From Pirellulales bacterium (GTDB lineage: Bacteria; Planctomycetota; Planctomycetia; Pirellulales; Lacipirellulaceae): a stretch of DNA of 64,000 bases. The translations under genes and the position numbers were made by a program. The stretch lies in NCBI GenBank assembly GCA_028279215.1, contig JANQOF010000081.1:1-64000 (forward strand), read 5' to 3'. Below, in pieces: positions 16,266 to 24,945 of the stretch (positions are counted from its first letter, which is position 1; each line of letters starts with the position of its first letter). Under the pieces are notes generated by a model. That model did no database searches and was not told the DNA's origin. It saw nothing but the letters and a program-made list of their open reading frames with translations.

Positions 16266-18566
16266 ATGCCCAACACTCGCTTTGCTCGCCCTGTCGCCCT
16301 GCTCACGGTAGTCTGCGCGCTAGTTGCCGCGTTGGTGTCCGGCGGTTGCCGGCGCGACACTCGTTCGGTTGGCCAAGCTGGCATGGGCGAGGTCGCAAGC
16401 AGTGCCAAGCGGAGTCAAACGATCCTCGACTCCGCGGCAGGCGCTCTGGCCGACTTGCCCCAGCAGTCGATCCTCGAGCTGCGCCCCCCGTCCATCGTCC
16501 TCGATGCCACCAAGAGTAGCGATGGGCAGGACGTGCTGGCCGAGCGAACCACGCTGTCGACTGAGGCGTTTCCCATCTACAACATCCTACGCGTTCCGAA
16601 GGGCAATGCCCGCTTCAAAGCGCTCGGCGTGAAGCCTGGTGACATGGTCAAGTGGTATGCGAATCAGCAATCCGACCTGGATGCGGCGTTTAGTGGCGAA
16701 AAGATGCGGCTTTCCTATCAAGATCTTCGCGAAATCCAAAGTCTTACAAAAAACGATCGAGTCGCGTTGGCCAACAGGCTATTCCCCGATGCTAAACTCT
16801 CGGCGTTGCCGGCAGACCAGCGAGTCGAAGTCGCTGACGCCCTGTTTCGCGACATGCTGGTTGAAGACGATATTGTTTCGACCACGGCATTCGAGTTCGA
16901 AGTCGAGCAGGTGCTCGATACGAATACTCTGCAATTCGACCTCAGCACGTTTACGCCCGAGGAACAGCTCCGGTTGCCTATCGAGACGCCGGCACGGATG
17001 GAGATCTATCGTTTTCGCGACACCCGCTTCAGCGACTTGTTAATCGAATTGAATCGTTACGCACGCCGGGGCGTTCCACTGTTGGGTTGGGAACCCAGCC
17101 CCGATCAGGCCGCCATCGAGCAGATCGTCGAGCGGCTGAACCAGTGGCTTCGACAAACCAAAACCACCGTCGAATGGCAGCCGACCGAGTTACTCGAAAC
17201 CCTCCCCCAATCTCTTCGCGACACGCCCGAGCTCGAGTTGTTTGCTAGCGACGAATCTCTCGACCGCGGCGCGTTTTCACTCCCGTCGGACGAACTGCGA
17301 GACAAGCAGGCACAAGGCTACGAAGGAAGGTTGCTGCAAGAAGCCACCTGGGCTCGCGACATTTCGAATTGGGTGACCGCCGATCTACGTAACGATCGCG
17401 ACCGCGCCCACAAGTTGTTCGACTGGACGATTCGCAATCTGCAACTGGAAGAGCCAAGTAGCGAAAGGCCCAGCCAACGTCCCTGGCAGGCCATGCTTCA
17501 TGGCCACGCCACACCTGCGGGGCGCGCCTGGGTGTTCGCCCAACTTTGCCGACAACAAGAAATACCCGTGGTGGTGATTCGCCCAGCAGGCGACGACGGC
17601 CCGCTGTGGTGCGGAGCGTTGGTCGAAGATCAACTACTGTTGTTCGATCCAGAAATCGGGTTGCCAATAGTGGGCGACGGCGGCGATACGCTCACGCTTG
17701 CTGAAGTTCAGGCAGATCCTTCCGTGCTCGAATCGCTAGAGTTGGACGACGAGTCCTACGTTCCCAACGATGCAAATCTGGAGCAACTGACCGCCGAAAT
17801 CGTTGCTGGGCCGTTTTCGCTTACCAGAAGGGCGGCGCTGCTTGAATCGCGGCTGTCGGGCAACGATTCGTTGCTAATAGCCGTCGACGCCGACCAACTG
17901 GCGACCGACTTGCCGAAAGCGGGTGGCATCGAATCGATTGTTATTTGGCCCCATCCGTACGAAGTAACCGCCGATCAACTACGAGCCGGCGGCAATCCAT
18001 CGCAGTCAACTCCCGCGCGATCACGACAGTTGAGAAACCAGCGGACGAGGGCGGCGATCGAGTTCGAGCCGTTCGTGCATAAGCCGAGGTTGTGGAAAGC
18101 CAGGCTGCTGCACTTCCGTGGCGACTCAGGGACGACGATCGACACAAGTCGCGCCAACTTGGAGACCAAGATCGACGACCACCGCGACGCAGGCCGGTTG
18201 TACACTCACGAGAACATTCGACCCACCGATCGCACGATTGAGCGACTCGAGGCAGGCGACGTCCGTCGTGCTTGGACTGCGGCCAAACAGAATGCAACCT
18301 ACTGGCAAGGGCTGCTTTCGTTCGACCGTGGCGACTACGGTGTCGCACTGAATTGGCTCAACAAGGCTACCAAGATTCCAAAGTGGCAAACCGGCGCACG
18401 TTACAATCAGGCCCGCGCGCTCGAGGCGTTGGGGCGGACAGAAGAAGCTATCGGATTGCTCGAAACCAGCGACGGCCCAATGTCCCGGGGCAATCGCTTG
18501 CTGGCAGAACGTTGGCGACAGCAATTGGCTGCCAAGCCGACCCCTAGCGGCGCAGCTTCGGAATGA
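16266..18566 (+). CDS. Large lipoprotein with degenerate transglutaminase-like region and TPR tail
   Basis: A 766-aa predicted lipoprotein, lipobox ALVSGGC near residue 27. Residues 60-350 hold no family I know. Around residues 360-480, DLRNDRDRAHKLFDWTIRNLQ and HATPAGRAWVFAQLCRQQEIPVVVI resemble a transglutaminase-like core, but the position of the nucleophilic Cys (four residues before the Ala of GRA) is Pro, so protease-type catalysis is unlikely. The C-terminus (about 670-760) is TPR-like: YWQGLLSFDRGDYGVALNWLNKATK, ARYNQARALEALGRTEEAIGLLE. The stop overlaps the next start by four bases (ATGA), so it is coupled to the transporter gene. A role in handling or sensing a periplasmic ligand is only a guess. 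Confidence 0.7.
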   Translation: MPNTRFARPVALLTVVCALVAALVSGGCRRDTRSVGQAGMGEVASSAKRSQTILDSAAGALADLPQQSILELRPPSIVLDATKSSDGQDVLAERTTLSTEAFPIYNILRVPKGNARFKALGVKPGDMVKWYANQQSDLDAAFSGEKMRLSYQDLREIQSLTKNDRVALANRLFPDAKLSALPADQRVEVADALFRDMLVEDDIVSTTAFEFEVEQVLDTNTLQFDLSTFTPEEQLRLPIETPARMEIYRFRDTRFSDLLIELNRYARRGVPLLGWEPSPDQAAIEQIVERLNQWLRQTKTTVEWQPTELLETLPQSLRDTPELELFASDESLDRGAFSLPSDELRDKQAQGYEGRLLQEATWARDISNWVTADLRNDRDRAHKLFDWTIRNLQLEEPSSERPSQRPWQAMLHGHATPAGRAWVFAQLCRQQEIPVVVIRPAGDDGPLWCGALVEDQLLLFDPEIGLPIVGDGGDTLTLAEVQADPSVLESLELDDESYVPNDANLEQLTAEIVAGPFSLTRRAALLESRLSGNDSLLIAVDADQLATDLPKAGGIESIVIWPHPYEVTADQLRAGGNPSQSTPARSRQLRNQRTRAAIEFEPFVHKPRLWKARLLHFRGDSGTTIDTSRANLETKIDDHRDAGRLYTHENIRPTDRTIERLEAGDVRRAWTAAKQNATYWQGLLSFDRGDYGVALNWLNKATKIPKWQTGARYNQARALEALGRTEEAIGLLETSDGPMSRGNRLLAERWRQQLAAKPTPSGAASE

Positions 18567-19528
18567 TCGCCTTTGCTCTCCGCCACTGGTTTCTCGTGTT
18601 GTTGGCGATGGTGCTTACGGTAGGGCTCGTTTTTGGTCCACAACTTGAGCAGTTGGTACGTTTTCCGCGCGGGTGGCTAGTGGCCACAGTGTTGTTTCTA
18701 ACTGCGTTACCGATGTCGTTCGGCCAGCTCTCGAAAGCCGCGCGCGCCACGCGAGCGATTGTCTTAGCGCTAGTGCTCAGCACGATTGTCGCTCCTGTAC
18801 TCGCTTGGTTGATTGGTCAGTTGCTGCCAATTCCGCTCGCGGTGGGTCTGGTGGTGGCTGCGACCGTGCCATGCACGCTGGCCTCTGCGGCGGTGTGGAC
18901 GCGGCGCGGGGGCGGCGACGAAGCCATTGCCCTCTTGGTTACCTTGATCACGAACCTGGCGTGTTTCCTGGTGCTGCCCGCCTGGTTGTGGATACTACTA
19001 GGAAGCGAAGAAGCCGCGCCACGCGGACTGGTGATTCGATTATTGATGCTGGTCGTTGCTCCGGTGGTCGTTGCCCAGTTGCTGCGTTTGTCGTCCACCG
19101 TTGCCGAAGCCGCGACCCGACGCAAGCCGCTATTGAGTTACACCGCGCAGATAGGAGTACTGACGATGGTTTTCTTCGGAGCCGTGAGCGCAGGCGACAC
19201 GCTGTCGCGCCTCGACTCCACCACGATTACGGCCATCCACTGGCTGGCGTTACTGGTTGCCGTCGCGGTGTTGCACTTGCTACTGTTCGCGGCGGGTTGG
19301 ATTGGCGGCCGGGCGGTTGGGTCGAGCGACGCAAACCGGCTGGCGGTGGCGGTCGCCGGTAGCCAGAAGACGCTGATGATTGGACTAGACGTCGCCCTCG
19401 GTTTCAGCGGGCTGGCAGTGCTGCCTATGGTAGCCTACCACGTCACCCAGTTGATTCTCGACACGCTATTAGTCGATTGGCTCAGGGTCGACGACGGACT
19501 GCAGAACTACTCCACCACGAATCGATAA
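18563..19528 (+). CDS. SBF-like (bile acid:sodium symporter family) membrane transporter
   Basis: A 321-aa polytopic inner-membrane protein with about nine to ten hydrophobic segments. The order FPRGWLVATVLFLTALPMSFGQL, GLVVAATVPCTLASAAVWTRRGGGDEAIALLVTLITNLACFLVLP and the late AVAVAGSQKTLMIGLDVAL fit the SBF-like/YfeH group, where the PCT-x-S and GSQKTL segments line the crossing helices. Substrates of relatives are poorly known (organic anions, arsenite-like or bile-acid-like compounds). It overlaps the upstream lipoprotein by four bases, so the two are probably one transcript. The C-terminus continues about 30 residues past the last helix. Confidence 0.82.
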   Translation: MIAFALRHWFLVLLAMVLTVGLVFGPQLEQLVRFPRGWLVATVLFLTALPMSFGQLSKAARATRAIVLALVLSTIVAPVLAWLIGQLLPIPLAVGLVVAATVPCTLASAAVWTRRGGGDEAIALLVTLITNLACFLVLPAWLWILLGSEEAAPRGLVIRLLMLVVAPVVVAQLLRLSSTVAEAATRRKPLLSYTAQIGVLTMVFFGAVSAGDTLSRLDSTTITAIHWLALLVAVAVLHLLLFAAGWIGGRAVGSSDANRLAVAVAGSQKTLMIGLDVALGFSGLAVLPMVAYHVTQLILDTLLVDWLRVDDGLQNYSTTNR

Positions 19529-20045
19529 GTTCCCGATCCCAAAGGGTCGCCTTCCAAGGTGTGCGAATTCGCTCGGTGTGCGGGCAACGGGGACAATGTG
19601 CCCAGTCAAATCGTCGTTTGATCAGCCAACCACCGCAAAATACAGTCCCAAGTATAGCCTTCTTGCCGCTTGGCACTCAACTTGCAAACGGATTCCCGCC
19701 ATCGTTTGCGTCATCACATGAGCACTCCCAATGCAGTTCGATCTGGGCACCCAGAGCCTCGCGCGCTCACTGTTCGCGGCGAAGGCGACAAGCCCACTAT
19801 ACCGGCTACCCTCCGCCACGCAGCTACCCGTGCCACGGGACTACTGCCCGAAACGTCTTGGGCGCAATGCACGGACGACAATTCGGGGGGATCAATGGAC
19901 AATAACGCAGGGAATTGAACACTTACTCGCTATTCGACGCAACTTCGTAGTATAGATGGCCTATCGCGATTTCTCAGAAGTTCCCCGTACTCGAGGCTGA
20001 TTGCATGGAACGCGAGGCTCGTCCAGGAGAAAACGGAACCATCCT
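19529..20045. other. 517-bp intergenic region
   Basis: No supported gene. The track ORFs at 19477-19955 overlap on both strands and look random. It should contain the promoter of the sigma-54 activator gene, but I cannot pick out a convincing -35/-10 pair. CAGGAG at about 20024 precedes the ATG at 20046 at a long spacing. Confidence 0.4.
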
Positions 20046-21401
20046 ATGACAAACCTGAAGCCCGATTTGCTGATTGTGGACGACGATCAGGAGCTGCGCG
20101 ATGGTCTCGTCGCCTACCTGGTCGACCATGGCCATCGCGTATCCCAATCTGATTGCGGCGAGGCCGCATTGGAGGCCATCGGCAGTCACAGCTTTGCGGT
20201 GGCCGTCGTCGACATGGTAATGCCGGGCATGTCGGGCATTGAGTTGCTTGAGAAAATCAAGGAAGACAACCCGGACACGGAAGTCATCTTACTCACCGGG
20301 CAAGGCACAATCGAGCACGCCGTGGAGGCAATGAAGCTTGGGGCGTACGACTTCCTCAGCAAACCGGTGCGAATGAAGCAGCTGGAGACGGTAATCGCCA
20401 AAGCAAGCGAATCGGCAACGATGCGCAAGGAGAATCGCCAACTCCGAGCGATCATCCAGCGCGGCGCGCCTAAACACCGCATGATTGGCGAGTCGCCCGC
20501 TATGCTGGAGGTGTTTCGGTTGATCGAGCGGGCCGCACCCAGCGAGAAGCCAATTCTCATCCAAGGCGAGAGTGGCACCGGTAAGGAACTGGTTGCCCGA
20601 TCGCTTCACGACGCCAGTTGTCGAGCCGAGAAGCCCATGGTGGTGATCAATTGCGCAGCTTTGCCCGAGCCTTTACTGGAGAGCGAGCTGTTTGGTCACG
20701 AAAAAGGGGCGTTTACCGGAGCGGCAACTTCGAAGCAAGGTTTATTCGAGGTAGCCGACGGCGGCACCTTGTTTATCGACGAAATTGGCGAGCTGGCGCC
20801 TGCACTACAACCTAAGCTACTCCGCGTGCTCGAAGATGGTTCGCTGCGCCGTGTGGGATCGCTCAAAGAACGGCAAGTAGATGTGCGAATCATTGCCGCT
20901 ACCAATCGCGATTTGGCGAAAGAGGTTGAGGCGAAGCGATTCAGAGAAGATCTCTTTTATCGCATCAACATCATGACCATTGTGTTGCCGCCGCTGCGGG
21001 CGCGCACGGTCGACGACGTACTGCTGTTGGCCAATCACTTCGCCGGCGCGGGTTGGGAGTTTGAACCTGAGTGCCACGACGCAATCGCAAAATACAGTTG
21101 GCCGGGCAACGTCCGGCAACTCATCAATGCCATCGAGCGGGCGAAGATCCTTGCGGACGACGAGATCCTACGCAAAGAGAATCTGCCACCGGAGATCCTC
21201 GACGACCATCAGTCGCCTGACGCGTCGGTCGTGGCGCCCGACATCGACCTCGCCTCGCTTACCCGCGCACGCGTCGTGCAGGCGCTGCAACACGAGAACG
21301 GCAACAAACTGCGAGCCGCGAAAGCACTCGGCGTGAGTAGGCGAAGTTTGTACCGTTTGATCGAAAAGTACCACGTCGATCCGAGCGAAGTCGCCACGTG
21401 A
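20046..21401 (+). CDS. NtrC-family sigma-54-dependent response regulator
   Basis: A 451-aa transcription activator. The ATG at 20046 ([17 protein letters not shown]) gives a proper receiver start; the track start at 20001 adds 15 residues. Receiver: acidic pocket VDDD at 11-14, phosphoacceptor Asp56 in [11 protein letters not shown], Lys107 in LSKPV. AAA+ domain: Walker A GESGTGKE (174-181), GAFTGA (221-226) for sigma-54 contact, Walker [13 protein letters not shown], and [14 protein letters not shown]-terminus: Fis-type helix-turn-helix [21 protein letters not shown]. It should drive sigma-54 promoters once phosphorylated. Its kinase is not adjacent; the nearest is the LOV/heme-PAS kinase at 23075-24562, opposite strand, with two genes between. 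Confidence 0.94.
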   Translation: MTNLKPDLLIVDDDQELRDGLVAYLVDHGHRVSQSDCGEAALEAIGSHSFAVAVVDMVMPGMSGIELLEKIKEDNPDTEVILLTGQGTIEHAVEAMKLGAYDFLSKPVRMKQLETVIAKASESATMRKENRQLRAIIQRGAPKHRMIGESPAMLEVFRLIERAAPSEKPILIQGESGTGKELVARSLHDASCRAEKPMVVINCAALPEPLLESELFGHEKGAFTGAATSKQGLFEVADGGTLFIDEIGELAPALQPKLLRVLEDGSLRRVGSLKERQVDVRIIAATNRDLAKEVEAKRFREDLFYRINIMTIVLPPLRARTVDDVLLLANHFAGAGWEFEPECHDAIAKYSWPGNVRQLINAIERAKILADDEILRKENLPPEILDDHQSPDASVVAPDIDLASLTRARVVQALQHENGNKLRAAKALGVSRRSLYRLIEKYHVDPSEVAT

Positions 21402-21544
21402 TGTCCAGGCAAACCTGGAATCTTGCCTGCCCGTTGCCGCTTGGTCTCTTTCATATGTGGTGACTGGTTTAAGCGCCTGATACAATCAATTCCTTCAGCC
21501 AAGAGTTCCTTAACCGTTAGTGTACGTCGGAAGAACTTGATTGG

Positions 21545-22348
21545 ATGATCAGGCGGTTGCTGAGATTCCGGTTGCTTGCCCTGCTGATCGCGATGGCGCT
21601 TCTGTGCGTCACGTTAGCCATTTATGTGCCGCAGCGACGGTGGGTCGCCACCGCGCAGATCAACGTGAAAGAGCGGCCGGGCAACGTGACATACACAGCA
21701 AACAAGCCTGCCCTGCTCGACAAAGGCGATCCGTACACTCAAGAGTTGAACGCTTGGGAAGCCGCCGATGACGGCAGTTTGCCGCCACCGCCGAAAGTCG
21801 TCCCATTCGACCGTAAAGAGTTTCGCGAAGGATTCAATAGATTTGTGAAGTCGACGGCATTGGCACGCTCGGCGTTAAGCGATCCGCGCCTCTCGACCAA
21901 CCGGTTCCTGTTGCAGCGAGCAGACCCCCTCGAGTGGCTTCAAGAGAACCTGTCTGCAGAGTTTCTTCCCGGTCAGGGAACGTTCGAGATCCGGTTGGAA
22001 CACCGCCTGCGGTCAGGAGACGATCTAAAGGCCATTGTCGATGTCGTTGCGGACTTGGCAGTTGTTGAAGCGATTAGGCGCGATGCATCGGACCAGGAGC
22101 ATAGTCTGAGTCTTCTTCACGTTCACCTAGACAAAACATCTGACGAGTTTGCTCGCGTAAGACGCCATAGTTCGATCCTCACACCCACAGCAAAGAAGAA
22201 CTTTATGAAAGAGAACGCAGAGTACATGCAGAAACTGGGGCAGTTGGCTGGTGACACACGGAAACGCATCACGAAGTTCAACGCCAAGCAATCCAAACCC
22301 ATCGACATCAAGCGCGTAGGGCCAACGGAATTGAGATGGCGCTTGTAG
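21545..22348 (+). CDS. Wzz-like single-pass membrane protein
   Basis: A 267-aa protein of unknown function. Residues about 8-27 form one hydrophobic segment (FRLLALLIAMALLCVTLAIYV), followed by a likely periplasmic part. The stretch FVKSTALARSALSDPRLSTNRFLLQRADPLEWLQENLSAEFLPGQGTFEIRLEH resembles Wzz-type polysaccharide chain-length proteins (a chain-length-determinant region ending in a strand of the form sevIrIs). DLKAIVDVVADLAVVEAI then leads into a helical region. It ends without the second transmembrane helix and tyrosine-kinase domain of complete Wzz/BY-kinase proteins, so it is either a truncated relative or a distinct family. It lies 143 bases after the sigma-54 activator and ends before an inverted repeat. 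Confidence 0.55.
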   Translation: MIRRLLRFRLLALLIAMALLCVTLAIYVPQRRWVATAQINVKERPGNVTYTANKPALLDKGDPYTQELNAWEAADDGSLPPPPKVVPFDRKEFREGFNRFVKSTALARSALSDPRLSTNRFLLQRADPLEWLQENLSAEFLPGQGTFEIRLEHRLRSGDDLKAIVDVVADLAVVEAIRRDASDQEHSLSLLHVHLDKTSDEFARVRRHSSILTPTAKKNFMKENAEYMQKLGQLAGDTRKRITKFNAKQSKPIDIKRVGPTELRWRL

Positions 22349-22392
22349 TGTGTTGTCCAAGACAAGATCGGGAAGTTGCGAACGTCGTCACA

Positions 22393-22554
22393 TTAGAGCG
22401 CCCTTTACCTATCTGTAGCGTTTTTGCTTACTCCATCTGCATCTGGCTACGTTGGCCTGCATCGACGAATCACGCAGATTCGCCTGCTTCGGCCCTTTAA
22501 CATATTTGACTCGTTGGCGCCAACATCGCTACAGATAGGTAAAGCACGCTCTAA
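22393..22554. repeat. 162-bp element with 28-bp terminal inverted repeats
   Basis: TTAGAGCGCCCTTTACCTATCTGTAGCG (22393-22420) is the reverse complement of CGCTACAGATAGGTAAAGCACGCTCTAA (22527-22554) except at two adjacent central positions. The 106 bases between have no ORF. The right end overlaps the stop codon of the minus-strand BON gene. The shape (short, non-coding, near-perfect terminal repeats) suggests a MITE-like element; a very large hairpin terminator between convergent genes is the alternative. No clear target duplication is visible. Confidence 0.5.
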
Positions 22555-22832
22555 CGTCCGCCAACCTTGGCGTGCTTGACCTCAATCCGGTTTACAATTC
22601 TGACCACACCGTTGATGCGCGACGCGGTTTCCTGGGCTAGTTGCTTAAGGTAAAAGGTCGGCACATCGCCTTGGAGTACCGCCTGGCTGCCGTCCAACTC
22701 GTACGTCACTCTCGCAAGCCCCGGATGCACGCGCTCGTCGGTCACTTCAGCAAGCGCCAACTTGCAATCGGTTCGCACTGCGTTGGAGAGGTTGAACTCG
22801 TTAGTCTTCGTGTTGTTTGTGGGCGATGTCAT
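22551..22832 (-). CDS. Small BON-domain protein
   Basis: A 93-aa protein. The ATG at 22832 (MTSPTNNTKTNEF) follows GGAGG eight bases upstream, a strong site that decides this start over the track start at 22928. The C-terminal half, VTYELDGSQAVLQGDVPTFYLKQLAQETASRINGVVRIVNRIEV, is a single BON-like domain, the alpha/beta unit of OsmY and similar proteins that is thought to bind phospholipid surfaces or other envelope parts. No signal peptide is visible, so the location is uncertain. Its stop codon lies inside the right arm of the inverted repeat. It is downstream of the LOV/heme-PAS kinase on the same strand, with 242 bases between. Confidence 0.72.
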   Translation of the reverse strand: MTSPTNNTKTNEFNLSNAVRTDCKLALAEVTDERVHPGLARVTYELDGSQAVLQGDVPTFYLKQLAQETASRINGVVRIVNRIEVKHAKVGGR

Positions 22833-23074
22833 GGCTCGGACCTCCGCAAGTTGATTGGCCGTACGACCAGCAGTGCTTTCCAATCGTTTACCACCTTCAG
22901 CCGAGGTAGGTAGCAAGTCGCGTGCCACCCGTAGAGAGTCGCACCCGATTGATAATGGCGGGGAGATGACCTTGGGCTCCGGACGTCGTCACAAGCAGTC
23001 GCGGCACCTTGTGCCCTTCCGCCACAAGAGTGAGCGATAACGGCACGGCAAAGTCGTGGCATTCTTCGCGTGTG

Positions 23075-24562
23075 CTATTCGCGATCCAACCGATGTGGGA
23101 GGAAGACGTCGAACGCGGCACCGGGTCGCTCAGAGCCGGCTACCGCGATCCAGCCACCGTGCGCTTCGACAATCCGTTTGGCGATCGCCATGCCCAACCC
23201 CGTACCCTTCGCCTTGGTGGTAAAGAATGGTTCAAAAACCCGCTCTTCTTGCACTGTGGTTAGTCCCGGGCCGTTGTCGCGAAGGGTGACGAGCCATCCA
23301 TCGCGGCCGACTTCGGAATTGCGCTTGACCGCTATCTCGATTCGTGTGGGGTCCTTACAGGCCGCCAGTGAGTTCTCAAACAGATTGCGAAACACTTGGA
23401 CCATCCGAAATCGATCGACGTAGCACTCGCAAGTCTCCGCGTCGCCATGCTCGGTAAACTCGACGTCTCGATCATCCCAATGGTGCGCCACGGTGCTCCA
23501 CGCCTCGCGCCAGACGCTCGCCAGAGGAACCTTGTTCTTTTCCAAGTGCAACGGCGCTGCATAGTTCCGCAGTTCTTCCAACAGCGCATTCAGTGCGTCG
23601 TTCGCCCTCTCGATCGCATCAAGGTGTCGAATTTGTGGCGATTGATCGCTGCAATGGATGCGTGCCGACTCCACAGCGATCTGAATCCGCTGCAGCGCGT
23701 TGCGACTCTCATGCGCCAGGCGGGCCATCGCCTCGCCCAATACTGCCAGCCTTTCCGATTGCACGAGCCGACGTTGGGCGTTCTTCTGCTCGGTGATGTC
23801 CTGCACAATTCCCGTAAACAGCCGGCCCCGTTCTAACTGGATTTCACTCACGGACAAGTGAATTGGAAACACCTCGCCATTCTTTCTTTTGGCCATCGCT
23901 TCGCGTCCGATGCCAATGATCTTCCGGTGACCGGTACGCAGATAGTCCGCGAGATAGCTATCGTGTTCGCTGTGGTAGGGTTCAGGCATCAACAAGGTGA
24001 TATTCCTACCCAGCACCTCGTCGGCCGTGTAGCCGAACATACGTTCGGCAGCACCGTTGATCGATTCGCAACGCCCTCGTTCGTCGATCGTGATAATTGC
24101 CTCGACTGCCGTGTCGAGAATGGCCTGCAAACGCGCTTCGCGCTCACGCTTCTGTTCTTCGGCGACCACGCGGGCAGTCACGTCGTTCATCAGACCCACG
24201 TAATGGGTCACCAAACCGTTGGCGTCGCGTACCGGGCAAATCGTGAGGTCGTTCCAGAATAGCGACCCGTCCTTGCGATAGTTCCGCAACAACGCCCTGC
24301 ACTCGCGGTCTTTGGCTAGCGCTTCGCGGATCACTTGGCGGGCGTCTTGATTTCGATCGTCCTGCTGCAGAAATCGGCAGTTGCGACCCAAAACCTCGTC
24401 GGCGCGATAACCTGTAATCGACTGAAATGCCTCGTTACAGTAAATGATGGGCATATCCGGCTGCCCGGCGTCGGCGATCGCGATGCCGACGCTAATTGCT
24501 TCCATAGCGCGATTCCGGACCCGCTGAGCCTCGTCGTCAAAGTCGCTGATTCTGTCGGACAT
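23075..24562 (-). CDS. Sensor histidine kinase with LOV domain and FixL-type heme PAS domain
   Basis: A 495-aa soluble kinase with no membrane segment. Residues about 22-130 are a LOV domain: GRNCRFLQ with photoactive Cys62, Asn94 (RNYRKDG) and Asn104 (FWNDL). The flavin-contacting Gln in the last strand is replaced by Met125 (HYVGLMNDVT). Residues about 143-258 are a second PAS domain with FixL phrases MPEPYHSEHDSYL and KIIGIGR; His200 and Arg220 match the heme-ligand His and ligand-side Arg of rhizobial FixL, while the FixL Arg206 position is Asp. The HisKA box is RLAHESRNAL (His284). The HATPase has FENSLA, DNGPGL, FEPFFTTKAKGTGLGMAI. Flavin light sensing and heme gas sensing are inferred from these residues. 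The partner regulator is unknown. Confidence 0.92.
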   Translation of the reverse strand: MSDRISDFDDEAQRVRNRAMEAISVGIAIADAGQPDMPIIYCNEAFQSITGYRADEVLGRNCRFLQQDDRNQDARQVIREALAKDRECRALLRNYRKDGSLFWNDLTICPVRDANGLVTHYVGLMNDVTARVVAEEQKREREARLQAILDTAVEAIITIDERGRCESINGAAERMFGYTADEVLGRNITLLMPEPYHSEHDSYLADYLRTGHRKIIGIGREAMAKRKNGEVFPIHLSVSEIQLERGRLFTGIVQDITEQKNAQRRLVQSERLAVLGEAMARLAHESRNALQRIQIAVESARIHCSDQSPQIRHLDAIERANDALNALLEELRNYAAPLHLEKNKVPLASVWREAWSTVAHHWDDRDVEFTEHGDAETCECYVDRFRMVQVFRNLFENSLAACKDPTRIEIAVKRNSEVGRDGWLVTLRDNGPGLTTVQEERVFEPFFTTKAKGTGLGMAIAKRIVEAHGGWIAVAGSERPGAAFDVFLPHRLDRE

Positions 24563-24945
24563 TCGCCGCTACACCCATCCCCCGAGCCGCCGGCAGCAAT
24601 CGCGCTCAAATGGCAATTGTTCGCCTGGAAAACGCCGAAATAGTAATACACCTCCGCCATTCTCCAGGCTCCGATGAGTCGAAGCAAGCCGAGTCGACCG
24701 CGCGGTAACGCACATTTTGCGGTGAAACAGATCGTGAGCATCCGCACACCGCCAGGCTCCGAAATTCGCCGAGCAACACGCGGTCGAGCAACAGCAGCGC
24801 CGTGGCACTATAATTGCACCGTAGAGATGATGACGGCGGCTTGCCTTAACACGCGTCGACTCGCCACCACCAGAAGATTTCGATACCGTGCGTTGGGGTC
24901 GCGCCATCCGCGCACGATTATTGGTTCGTGATTGGGAGAAAAGCC
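24563..24945. other. Divergent regulatory region between kinase and universal stress protein
   Basis: 383 bases without a gene separate two divergent starts. It holds the sigma-54 promoter match at 24803-24818. No ORF in it has protein-like composition. Binding sites for the NtrC-type activator would be expected 80-200 bases upstream of that promoter, but I could not identify a convincing pair of dyads by eye. Confidence 0.5.
24803..24818 (+). promoter_or_regulatory. Sigma-54 promoter match, overlapping a TATAAT box
   Basis: TGGCAC-TATAA-TTGCA: the GG (24804-24805) and GC (24816-24817) are exactly 10 bases apart, as in the -24/-12 consensus TGGCAC-N5-TTGCA. The same bases also contain a perfect TATAAT (24809-24814), though with no good -35 upstream. 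Transcription from the sigma-54 site would start about 24829, roughly 117 bases before the universal stress protein ATG at 24946. Confidence 0.6.

Noticed and set aside
16266-18566. Active transglutaminase-type protease
   Set aside because: The position of the nucleophilic Cys in the core motif is Pro, so I describe it only as transglutaminase-like.
22829-23121. Two minus-strand ORFs (77 and 74 aa) between the kinase and BON genes
   Set aside because: One begins inside the kinase reading frame region and neither has a recognisable motif; treated as non-coding spacer.
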